Assembly (NCBI RefSeq): GCF_000499845.2
Contig: NC_023755.2
Span: 765,732 to 829,731, forward strand
DNA from: Phaseolus vulgaris
Taxonomy: Eukaryota; Streptophyta; Magnoliopsida; Fabales; Fabaceae
Length of the DNA stretch: 64,000 nt
Direction of reading: 5' to 3'
Below, piece after piece: positions 36,701 to 47,488 of this stretch; within the stretch, counting starts at the first letter, position 1, and each line of letters starts with the position of its first letter. The position numbers and the translations under genes are program-made. Under the pieces are notes generated by a model. That model made no database searches, was not told where the DNA came from, and saw nothing but the letters and a program-made list of their open reading frames with translations.

Positions 36701-39700
36701 CAAAAAATTTTATTAAAAACCAAGGCTATCTCGTGAAATTTCGACCTACTTTCTGAAATTTTGTTTTGGGTCCGTATTGAGTTGAAAAGATTCGCACAAG
36801 TACTTTCATATGTTGTTTGGCCCGAGGTAAGGGGGCACGTCCATAAACAAATCACAAAAAGAAGATACGGGGAAGAAAAACCATGACGTTTTGTTTTCGG
36901 AAAACCAGTTTTGTTCACTCTCGGTCTGGGACTTACTACGGCTTACTCCTTGGGTATTTCGGTCTCAAAATTTTAGCAGACATTCCTCTTTGTGTCTATT
37001 GAGTTTTGAGGCCCAAATTCGTTCCACAGGATTTGCAATAAATTTTTTATTCATCACTGCTACGGCCGAAAGGAAGGTTCGTTTGTGTGTGAAACTGTTT
37101 TATTTTTTTCCTAGGTAAATACTCATCTGTTTGACCTGAAATTTGTCGCGTTTTGCCTCAAATTCAGTCGAGATTCTTTCGTAGAATTTCAGGAAAAAAC
37201 TATTCCGGGAGAATTTTTCAGAAATTTTATTAAAAACCAAGGCTATCCTCTACCGAAACTCGTGAAATTTCGACCTACTTTCTGAAATTTTATTTTAGGT
37301 CCGTATTGCGTTGAAAAGATTCGCACAAGTACTTTCATATGTTGTTTGCCCCCAGGTAAGGAGGCACGTGCATAAAAAAATCACAAAAAGAAGATACGCG
37401 GAAGAAAAACCATGATGTTTTGTTTTCGGAAAATCAGTTTTATTCACTCTCGGTTTGGGACTTACTACGCCTTTCTCCTTGGGTATTTCGGTCTCAAATA
37501 TTTACCAGACATTCGTCACTGTGTCTATTGAGTTTTGGCTGAGATTTGATGCCCAAATTCGTTCCACAGAATTTGCAATAAATTTTTTATTCATTACTGC
37601 CATGGCCGAAAGGAAGGTTCGTTTGTGTGTGAAACTGTTTTATTTTTTGCCTAGGTGAATAGTCATCCGTTTGACCTGAAATTTGTCACGTTTTGCCCCA
37701 AATTCAGTCGAGATCCTTACGTGGAATTTCAGGAAAAAACTATTATGGGAGAATTTTTCAGAAATTTTATTAAAAACCAAGGCTATCCTCTACCGAAACT
37801 CGTGAAATTTCGACCTACTTTCTGAAATTTTATTTTAGATCCGTATTGCATTGAAAAGATTCGCACAAGTACTTTCATATGTTGTTTGCCTCCAGGTAAG
37901 GAGGCACGTCCATTAAAAAATCACAAAAAGAAGATACGCGGAAGAAAAGCCATGACGTTTTGTTTTCGGAAAATCAGTTTTGTTCACTCTAGGTTTGGGA
38001 CTTACTACGCCTTACTCCTTGGGTATTTCGGTCTCAAAATTTGAGCAGACATTCGTCACTGTGTCTATTGAGTTTTGGCTAAGAATTGAAGCCCAAATTC
38101 GTCCCACAGGATTTGCAATAAATTTTTTATTCATCACTACCAGGGCCGAAAGGAAGGTTCGGTTGTGTGTGAAACTGTTATATTTTTTTCCTAGGTGAAT
38201 ACTCATCCGTTTGACCTAAAATTTGTCACGTTTTGCCCAAAACTCAGTCGAGATCCATACGTGGAATTTCAGGAAGAAACAATTCCGGGAGAATTTTTCA
38301 GAAATTTTATTGAAAACCAAGGCATCCTCTACCGAAACTCGTGAAATTTTGACCTACTTTTTGAAATTTTATTTTGGGTGCGTATTGTGTTGAAAAGATT
38401 CGCACAAGTACTTTCATATGTTGTTTGCCCCCAGGTAAGGGGGCATGTCCATAAACAAATCACAAAAAGAAGATACGGGGAAGAAAAGCCTTGACGTTTT
38501 GTTTTCGGAAAACCAGTTTTGTTCACTCTTGGTCTGGGACTTACTACACCTAACTCCTTGGGTATTTCGGTCTCAAAATTTTAGCAGACTTTCGTCACTG
38601 TGTCTATTGAGTTTTGGTTTAGATTTGAGGCCCAAATTCGTCCCACAGGATTTGCAATAAATTTTTTATTCATCACTGCCCCGGCCGAAAGGAAGGTTCG
38701 GTTGTGTGTGAAACTGTTTTATTTTTTTCCTAAGTGAATACTCATCCGTTTGACCTGAAATTTGTTGCGTTTTGCCCCAAATTTCGTTGGGATTCTTACG
38801 TGGAAGTTCAGGAAATAACTATTCCGGGAGAATATTGCAGAAATTTTATTGACATCCAAGGCTATCCTATACCGAAACTCGTGAAATTTCGCCCTACTTT
38901 CTGAAATTTTATTTAGGATCCGTATTGCGTTGAAAAGATTCGCACAAGTACTATTATATGTTGTTTGCCCCTAGGTAATGAGGCACGTCCATAAACAAAT
39001 TACCAAAATAAGATACGGGAAAGAAAAACCAGGACGTTTTGTTTTCGGAAAAGCAGTTTTGTTCACTCTCGGTCTGGGACTTACTACGCCTTACTCCTTT
39101 GGTATTTTGGTCTGAAAATTTTACCAGAGATTCATCACTATGTCTATTGATTTTTGGCTATGATTTGAGGCCCAAATTCACATGATTTGCAATAAATTTT
39201 TTATTCATCACTGCCACGACCGAAAGGAAGGTTCGTTTGTGTGTGAAACTGTTTTATTTTTTTCCTAGATGAATACTCATCTGTTTGACCTGAAATTTGT
39301 CGCTTTTTGCCCAAAATTCATTCGATATTGTTACGTGGAATTTCAGGAAAAAACAATTCAGGGAGTATTTTTCACAAATTTTATTGAATACCAAGGCTCT
39401 CCTCTACCAAAACTCGTGAAATTTCGACCTACTTTCTGAAATTTTATTTTGGGTGCGTATTGGGTTGAAAAGATTCACACAAGTACTTTCATATGTTGTT
39501 TTCCCCTAGGTAAGGAGGCATGTGCATAAACAAATCACCAAAAGATACGGGGAAGAAAAACCAGGACGTTTTGTTTTCTGAAAACCAGTTTTGTTCACTC
39601 TCGGTCTGGGACTTGCTACGCTTACTCCTTTGGTATTTCGGTCTCAAAATTTTACCAGACATTCGTTACCGTGTCTATTGAGTTTTGGCTGAAATTTGAG

Positions 39701-40472
39701 GCCAAAATTCGTCCCACAGGATTTGCAATAATTGTTTTATTTATCACTGCCAAAGCCGAAAGGAAGGTTCGTTTGTGTGTGAAACTGTTTTATTTTTTCC
39801 TAGAGTAATACTCATCCGTTTAACCTGAAATTTGTCGCGTTTTGCCCCAAATTCAGTCGAGATTCTTACGTGGAATTTCAGGAAAAAACTATTCCTAAAG
39901 AATTTATCAGAAATTTTATTGAAAACCAAGGCTACCTAAACTCGTGAAATTTCGCCATACTTTCTGAATTTTTATTTTGGGTCCGTATTGTGTTAAAAAG
40001 ATTCGCACAGGTACTTTCATATGTTTTTTGCCCCCAGGTAAGGAGGCACGTCTATAAACAAATCAGAAAAAGAAGATACAGGGAAGAAAAGCCAGGACGT
40101 TTTGTTTTTGGAAAACCAGTTTTGTTGACTCTCGGTTTGGGACTTACTACGCCATACTCCTTGGGTATTTCAGTCTCAAATTTTTACGAGACATTCGTCA
40201 CTTTTCTATTGAGTTTAGGCTGAGATTTGAGGCCCAAATTCGTTCCACAGGATTTGCAATATTTTTTTTTTCCATCACTGCCAGGGTCGAAAGGAAGGTG
40301 CATTTGTGTGTGAAACGGTTTTATTTTTTTCCTAGGGTAATACTCATCCGTTTGACTCGAAAATTGTCGTGTTCTGCCCCAAATTCAGTCGAGATTCGTA
40401 CGTGGAATTTCAGAAAAAAACTATTCCCGGAGAATTTTTCAGAAATTTTATTGAAAACCAAGGTTATCCTCT
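33717..40472 (+). repeat. Satellite subfamily A block
   Basis: Units here share AAACTCGTGAAATTTCG, GAAAAGATTCGCACAAG, CCCCCAGGTAAGG, TAAACAAATCAC and TTTTATTTTTTTCCTAGG. Two adjacent short units (36212-36731 and 36732-37261) share the same two deletions and are nearly identical, marking a recent duplication. Confidence 0.85.
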
Positions 40473-43400
40473 ACAAAAACTTGTGAAATTTCGCCCTACT
40501 TTCGGCAATTTTTATTCTGAGTCCGTATTGCGCTGAAAAAGTTCACACAAGTACTTCCATATGTTTTTTGCACCCAGGTAAGGAGGCACGTCCATAAAAG
40601 AATCACAAAAAGAAGATAGGGGGGAAGAAAATGCAGGACGTTTTGTTTTTGGAAAATCAGTGTTGTTCACTCTCGGTCTGGAACTTACTACGCCTTACTC
40701 CTTGGATATTTTGGTCTGAAATTTTTACCAGACGTTCGTCACTGTGTCTACTGAGTTTTGGCTGAGATTTGAGGCCCAGATTTGTCCCACAAGATTGGCA
40801 ATAAATTTTTTATCGATCACTGCCAGGGCCGAAAGGAAGGTTCGTTTGTGTGTGAAACTGTATGATTTTTTTCGTGGGCGAATACTAATCCGTTTGACCT
40901 GAAATTTGTTGCGTTTTGTCCCAAATTCAGTGGAGATTCTTACGTGGAAGTTCAGGAAAAAATTATTTCGGGAGAATTTTTCGGAAATTTTGTCCAAACC
41001 AAGGCTATCCTCTACCAAAACTTGTGAAATTTCGCCCTACTTCCAGCAATTTTTATTCTGGGTCCGTATTGCGCTGAAAAAGTTCACACAAGTACTTCCA
41101 TATGTTGTTTGCACCCAGGTAAGGAGGCACGTCCATAAAAGAATCACAAAAAGGAGATACGGGAAGGAAAATGCTGGACGTTTGGTTTTCGGAAAACCAG
41201 TTTGGTTCACTCTCGGTCTGGGACTTACTACGCCTTACTCCTTGGGTGTTTTAGTCTGAAATTTTTACCAAACGTTCGTCATTGTGTCTATTGAGTTTTG
41301 GCTGAGATTTGAGGCCCAGATTCGTCCCACAAGATTGGCAATAAATTTTTTATCGATCACTGTCAGGGCTGAAAGGAAGGTTCGTTTGTGTGTGAAGAAA
41401 CTGTTTGATTTTTTTCGTGGGCGAATACTCATCCGTTTGACCTGAAATTTGTCGCGTTATGTCCCAAATTCAGTGGAGATTCTTAAGTGGAATTTCAGGA
41501 AAAAAACTATTTCGGGATAATTTTTTGGAAATTTTGTCCAAACCAAGGCTATCCTCTACCAAAACTTGTGAAATTTCGCCCTACTTCCGGAAATTTTTAT
41601 TCTGGGTCCGTATTGCACTGAAAAAGTTCACACAAGTACTTTCATATGTTGTTTGCACCCAGGTAAGGAGACACGTCCATAAAAGAATCACAAAAAGGAT
41701 ATACGGGGAGGAAAATCCAGGACGTTTTGTTTCCGGAAAACCAGTTTTGTTGACTCTCGGTCTGGGACTTACTACGCCTTACTCCTTGGGTGTTTTGGTC
41801 TGAAATTTTTACCAGACGTTCGTCACTGTGTCTATTGAGTTTTGGGTTAGATTTGAGGCCCAGATTCGTCCCACAAGATTGGCAATAAATTTTTTATCGA
41901 TCACTGTCAGGGCTGAAAGGAAGGTTCGTTTGTGTGTGAAACTGTTTGATTTTTTTCGTGGGCGAATACTCATCCGTTTGACCTGATATTTGTCGCATTT
42001 TGTCCCAAATTCAGTGGAGATTCTTATGTGGAATTTCAGGAAAAAACTATTTCGGGAGAATTTTTCAGAAATTTTGTCCGAACCTAGGCTATCCTCTACC
42101 AAAACTTGTGAAATTTAGCCCTTCTTTCGACAATTTTTATTCTGGGTCCGTGTTGCGCTGAAAAAGTTCACACAAGTACTTCCATATGTTTTTTGCACCC
42201 AGGTAAGGAGACACGTCCATAAAAGAATCACAAAAAGGAGATAAGGGGAAGAAAATGCAGAACGTTTTGTTTTCGGAAAACCAGTTTTGTTCACTCTCGG
42301 TCTGGGACTTACTACGCCTTACTCCTTGGGTGTTTTGGTCTGAAATTTTTACCAGACGTTCGTCACTGTGTCTATTTAGTTTTGGCTGAGATTTGAGGCC
42401 CAGATTCGTCAAACAAGATTGACAATAAATTTTTTATCGATCACTGGCGGGGCTGAAAGGAAGGTTCGTTTATTTGAGAAACTGTTTGATTTTTTTCGTG
42501 GGCGAATACTCATCCGTTTGACCTGAAATTTGTCGCGTTTTGTTCCAAATTCAGTGGAGATTCTTATGTGGAATTTCAGGAAAAAACTATTTCGGGAGAA
42601 TTTTTTGGAAATTTTGTGCAAACCAAGGCTATCCTCTACTAAAACTTGTGAAATTTCGCCCTTCTTTCGGCAATTTTTATTCTGGGTCCGTATTGCGCTG
42701 AAAAAGTTTACACAAGTACTTCCATATGTTGTTTCCACCCAGGTAATGAGGCACGTCCATAAAAGAATCACAAAAAGGAGATACGGGTGAGAAAATGCAG
42801 GACGTTTTGTTTTCGGAAAACCAGTTTTGTTCACTCTCGGTCTGGGACTTACTACGCCTTACTCCTTGGGTGTTTTGGCCTGAAATTTTTACCAGACGTT
42901 CGTCACAATGTCCATTGAGTTTTGGCTTAGAATTGAGGCCCAGATTCGTCCCACAAGATTGACAATAAATTTTTTATTGATCACTGTCAGGGCTGAAAGG
43001 AAGGTTCGTTTGTGTGTGAAACTGTTTATTGTTTTCGTGGGCGAATACTCATTCGTTTGACCTGAAATTTGTCGCGTTATGTCCCAAATTCAGTGGAGAT
43101 TCTTACGTGTAATTTTAGGAAAAAATTATTTCGGGAGAATTTTTTGGAAATTTTGTCCAAATCAAGGCAATTTCGGAAAACCAAAACTTGTGAGGTAAGG
43201 AGGCACGTCCATAAAAGAATCACAAAAAGGTGATACGGGGAAGAAAATGCAGGACGTTTTATTTTTGGAAAACCAGTTTTGTTCACTCTCGGTCTGGGAC
43301 TTACTACGCCTTACTCCTTGGGTGTTTTGGTCTGAAATTTTTACCAGACGTTCGTCACTGTGTCTATTGAGTTTTGGGTTAGATTTGAGGCCCATATTCG

Positions 43401-44710
43401 TCCCACAAGATTGGCAATAAATTTTTTATCGATCACTATCAGGGCTGAAAGGAAGGTTCGTTTGTGTGTGAAACTGTTTGATTTTTTTCGTGGGCGAATA
43501 CTCATCCGTTTGACCTGATATTTGTCGCGTTTTGTCCCAAATTCAGTGGAGATATTTAGGTGGAATTTCAGGAAAAAACTATTTCGGGAGAATTTTTGGA
43601 AATTTTGTGCAAACCAAGGCTATCCTCTACCAAAACTTGTGAAATTTCGCCATACTTTCGACAATTTTTATTCTGGGTCTGTATTGCGCCGAAAAAGTTC
43701 ACATAAGTACTTCCATATGTTGTTTGCACCCAGGTCAGGAGGCACGTCCATAAAAGAATCACAAAAAGGAGATACGGGGAAGAAAATCCAGGACGTTTTG
43801 TTTTCGGAAAACCAGTTTTGTTGACTCTCGGTCTGGGACTTACTACGCCTTACTGCTTGGGTGTTTTCGTCTGAAATTTTTACCAGACGTTTGTCACTGT
43901 GTCTATTGAGTTTTGGCTGAGATTTGAGGCCCAGATTCATCCTAGAAGATTTGCAATAAAATTTTTATTGATCACTGCCAGGGCTGAAAGGAAGGTTTTC
44001 GTTTGTGTGTGAAACTGTTTGATTTTTTTGTGTGGGCGAATATTTATCCGTTTGACCTGAAATTTGTCGCGTTTTGTCCCAAATTTAATGGAGATTCTTA
44101 CGTGGAATTTCAGGAAAAACTATTTCTGGAGTATTTTTCGGAAATTTTGTGCAAACCAAGGCTATCCTCTACCAAAACTTGTGAAATTTCTCCCTACTTT
44201 CGGAATTTTTATTCTGGGTCCGTATTGCGCTGAAAAAGTTCACACAAGTACTTCTATATGTTGTTTGCACCCAGGTAAGGAGGCACGTCCATAAAAGAAT
44301 CACAAAAAGGAGATATGGGGAAGAAAATCCGGGACGTTTTGTTTTCGAAAAACCATTTTTGTTGACTCTCGGTCTGGGACTTACTACGCCTTACTCTTTT
44401 GGTGTTTTGGTATGAAATTTTTACCAGACGTTCGTCACTGTGTCTATTTAGTTTTGGATGAGATTTGAGGCTCAGACTCATCCCGCAAGATTGACAATAA
44501 ATTTTTTATCGATCACTGTCAGGGCTGAAAGGAAGGTTCGTTTGTGTGTGAAACTGTTTGACTTTTTTCGTGGGCGAATACTCATCCGTTTGACCTGAAA
44601 TTTGTCTCGTTTTTTCCTAAATTCAGTGGAGATTCTTACGTGGAATTTCAGAAAAAAACTATTTTGGGAGAATTTTTCGGAAATTTTGTGCAAACCAAGG
44701 CTATCCTCTA
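40473..44710 (+). repeat. Satellite subfamily B block
   Basis: About eight units with subfamily-specific variants: AAAACTTGTGAAATTT, GAAAAAGTTCACACAAG, GCACCCAGG, TAAAAGAATCAC, ATCGATCACTG and TTTTTTCGTGGGCGAATAC. The block begins and ends at the same phase of the unit, just before the ACTCGTG/ACTTGTG landmark. After 44,711 the sequence returns to subfamily A (CCGAAACTCGTTAAATTT, GAAAAGATTCGCACAAG). Confidence 0.85.
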
Positions 44711-44807
44711 CCGAAACTCGTTAAATTTCGCCCTACTTTCTGAAATTTTATTTTGGGTCCGTATTGCATTGAAAAGATTCGCACAAGTACTTTCATATGT
44801 TGTTTGG

Positions 44808-47440
44808 TTAGTTTTTATATATTGAAACACCAACTTATTGCACACACCTACTCTCATCCATCTCACTCATTGCATTCACAGCCTTTAATGGTCAAAGGAT
44901 TCTTGACCCAAAGTTAGGAATCTCACGCTCAGGAATCTCATGTGCCATGCATGCAGGTGCAATGCTTTGTCGTGGCATGGAGGAGAAAAGCAAGGGTAGA
45001 AGGGTAAGTTGTTAGGTCTGACTTGGCATTTGCTGTGCTATTCTCAACTTTCTTTTCATTTTGGAGAAGATCTCACATCCCTCCACTTTCTATGCACTTC
45101 CTCCCTCACCCGGATGCAACACTGGAAGCAAACGGGGTGACACTGACTTCCATCGTCGCAAACAGTTCCACCCTAAAAAACAAACAGGTCTTAAAGAGTG
45201 AAAACGAGACGACTTTTCTTGTTTCATTAAAAAGTTATTCAAAATAATCTTTATGCGTTTCTTCGAAATACTTTCTCCACACACATTTTTAGAAGAAAAA
45301 ATCTTATACTAAATACTTTGAATTTTTACATATTCGTTTTTTTCATTTTTAACAATTTCTTCCGTTTAATTTTTCCCCTCTTGACTAAACAAACTATTAA
45401 AAAGGGAAAATAAAATGAAGTTTTCTTATTCTATTTTAAATTCATTCAAACAATAATTTGTTTATTTATAATAACTTCTTTATACACATTTATAAAGGAA
45501 AGAAGAAAATTGAAATAAACCTTTTATATATAAATTAATTTATAAAAAGATTTATATAATACTTTAAATTCTTGTTTTAAACTTTATAAAAAAAATCATT
45601 TCGTGTTCCAATTTGAAGTTAATTAAAATAGCATTACTAAGTCAACTGTGTTACATCGGAAATATTCTTTATTTTAAAACTCACAACTTCGTGATGTTAT
45701 ACTTAATCAAAGTATTAGTGATTTTATACTTAATATAAAATTGATGTAAAATCATTGTAAGAAATTATTCATCATGATTTTATTCTTAATATCATGATTT
45801 TATCCTTTGAGTAAAGGAAAAATTAATCAAAAGTTTGAGACATAAGACCATTTCTTCAACTCCATTATTGCTATCGTTAGAGAGTGTTGGTCTCGGGCGT
45901 GAGGGGTGTTGGAGATCCCACGAAAGTGGACTTTAAGCCTAACTCAACTCCATAAAACCGGCTCAATGATGTGAGGTTTACACCCACTTATATACTATGA
46001 AAAATTCTAATCTCTAGTCGATGTGGGATCTCCAACAGAGAGAAAACAGAATCTCACCACCTAGGATTTAGTTGAAACAAAATATTAAAAGAAAATAAAA
46101 CTTTTAATTGAACACTTATAGTCTTCACATCATTTTCCTATAATTAAAAATATACTTTCTAACTTAGTATTTAGTTGTATCTCATCCCAGTATTACTTTA
46201 TTATTCAAGTTAATATTTTAACTAATTAAATTTATTTTTCACTTCTAATTAATTTCAATCATTTAAATATCATATGTTAGAAAAATAGAAAGTGGTACAC
46301 ATAGGAGTTGTAGGTGGGAAGTGTCCATGATATTCCTCCTTATCATTACAACAACTTGAAATTAATTATATTCAATATACTCTATCTTACAAATGAATTA
46401 TTATTATTAAAACAAAAGTTCACCATCACACTTAAAGATAATATTCATTCACCCAATTATCTTTTGTTATATATCCACTATAATATTTTTATTAAAATTG
46501 CATTATAAAATTTGATAAAGTTACAAAAACTTCACAAACAATCTTTCATTTTTTATAGTTATTTGTTTATAATAGGAAATAAAGTTTTAAATATTACTTT
46601 AATTATCACATAACCATTCTAGAAAACAAGAAGACAGTTACATGTGTTTCATGGTTTTTTTGAAATGAAGTTCAAGCAAAAGATTACCAAGTCTTCATTT
46701 ATAAAAAAAAGTATGTCAATAAAATTTTGAAGAAATTTAAGTTTGAAAAATGTAAAGAAAAGAACACTACTATGATTCAAAAGGAAAATCTTTATAAACA
46801 AAAATATATATAGAACATATTCTAGAAGTAGGATGGGTTATGTGAAAGATTTTAGAGTGAAAAACATGTTAAAAATGAAAAGAAGAATAATGTTTAGTGT
46901 AAAAAAAGCATAAGCAACCTTAAAAGTGAAGTGACTCCATTGATGATATTAAAAATACTCTTTGGAAATGTTATAACTTTAAATCAAGTTTTTTCCTTTT
47001 CTTCAAATCAAATTATATATTGTAATATATTTTATTTTTTCATTATAAATTGAATTTGAGCAGTTTTTTTTCACTCTTACAAATAAAAATAAAGTCAATA
47101 AAAAAATAATTTTAAAAAATAAGAAACATTCCATATAATAATTTTATTACTTTCTTTTCATATTATTATAATAGTTAAAATAACAAGAGTTATTAAAAAA
47201 AATAACATTTAATATTAAAAAAAAAACTAAAACAGAATTATTAATTTCTTTTCATATTATTATAATAGTTGAAATAAAAAAATTATTAAATAAAAAATTA
47301 ATATTTAATATTTTAAAAAAAGACTAAAGACATTCTCGTCTGACAGTGTTTTTTCTGCAATATTTCAAACAATAATATCTTGAATGTCTAGGGAAGTGTT
47401 CTCTTAACCCAATCAAATTCTCCAAATTGGTTTGCTTTCA
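44808..47440. other. Intergenic region between satellite array and hydrolase gene
   Basis: Less AT-rich for the first 400 bp, then very AT-rich. The only structured feature is the rearranged TRIM-type element at 45885-46037. No exon could be supported. Confidence 0.55.
45885..46037 (-). mobile_element. Rearranged TRIM-type element with GAGAG target duplication
   Basis: Flanked by GAGAG on both sides (45880-45884 and 46038-46042). Read on the minus strand it starts TGTTGGAGATCCCACATCG and runs through a nearly full LTR to AAAGTCCACTTTCG. It then meets an inverted LTR start plus a polypurine-like segment (GTGGGATCTCCAACACCCC, then CGCCCGAGACCAACA). LTR ends therefore face each other, unlike the head-to-tail copy at 60138-60458. 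Confidence 0.7.
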
Positions 47441-47488
47441 ATGCATTCCAGAGACCTTGGAGAACACTTCCATCACCAATTCATCTCC

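Larger units (their letters stand above)
33717..44807 (+). repeat. Tandem satellite array, about 540-bp unit, ~21 copies
   Basis: The landmark ACTCGTGAAATTT or ACTTGTGAAATTT recurs at about 33732, 34064, 34604, 35144, 35684, 36212, 36732, 37262, 37802, 38341, 38881, 39413, 39941, 40481, 41021, 41562, 42103, 42643, 43186, 43636, 44176 and 44716. Most spacings are exactly 540; deleted units give about 520, 528, 450 and 330. All units are head to tail. The first unit has a ~210-bp internal deletion, and the array stops part-way through a unit at about 44807. Numerous 60-140-codon open frames on both strands are by-products of the repeat and are interrupted differently from unit to unit. Bean genomes carry a subtelomeric satellite called khipu with a 528-bp unit; the length match makes this a candidate relative, but sequence identity was not tested. 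Confidence 0.95.

Noticed and set aside
34103..44825. Many 60-140-codon open frames on both strands inside the satellite array
   Set aside because: They recur with the repeat unit, are broken differently in each unit and have no recognisable domain. They are by-products of the repeat.
44930..44970. CATGCATG (RY-type) motif after the array as a seed-specific promoter
   Set aside because: A single 8-bp motif with no gene start within 2 kb is not enough to call a regulatory site.
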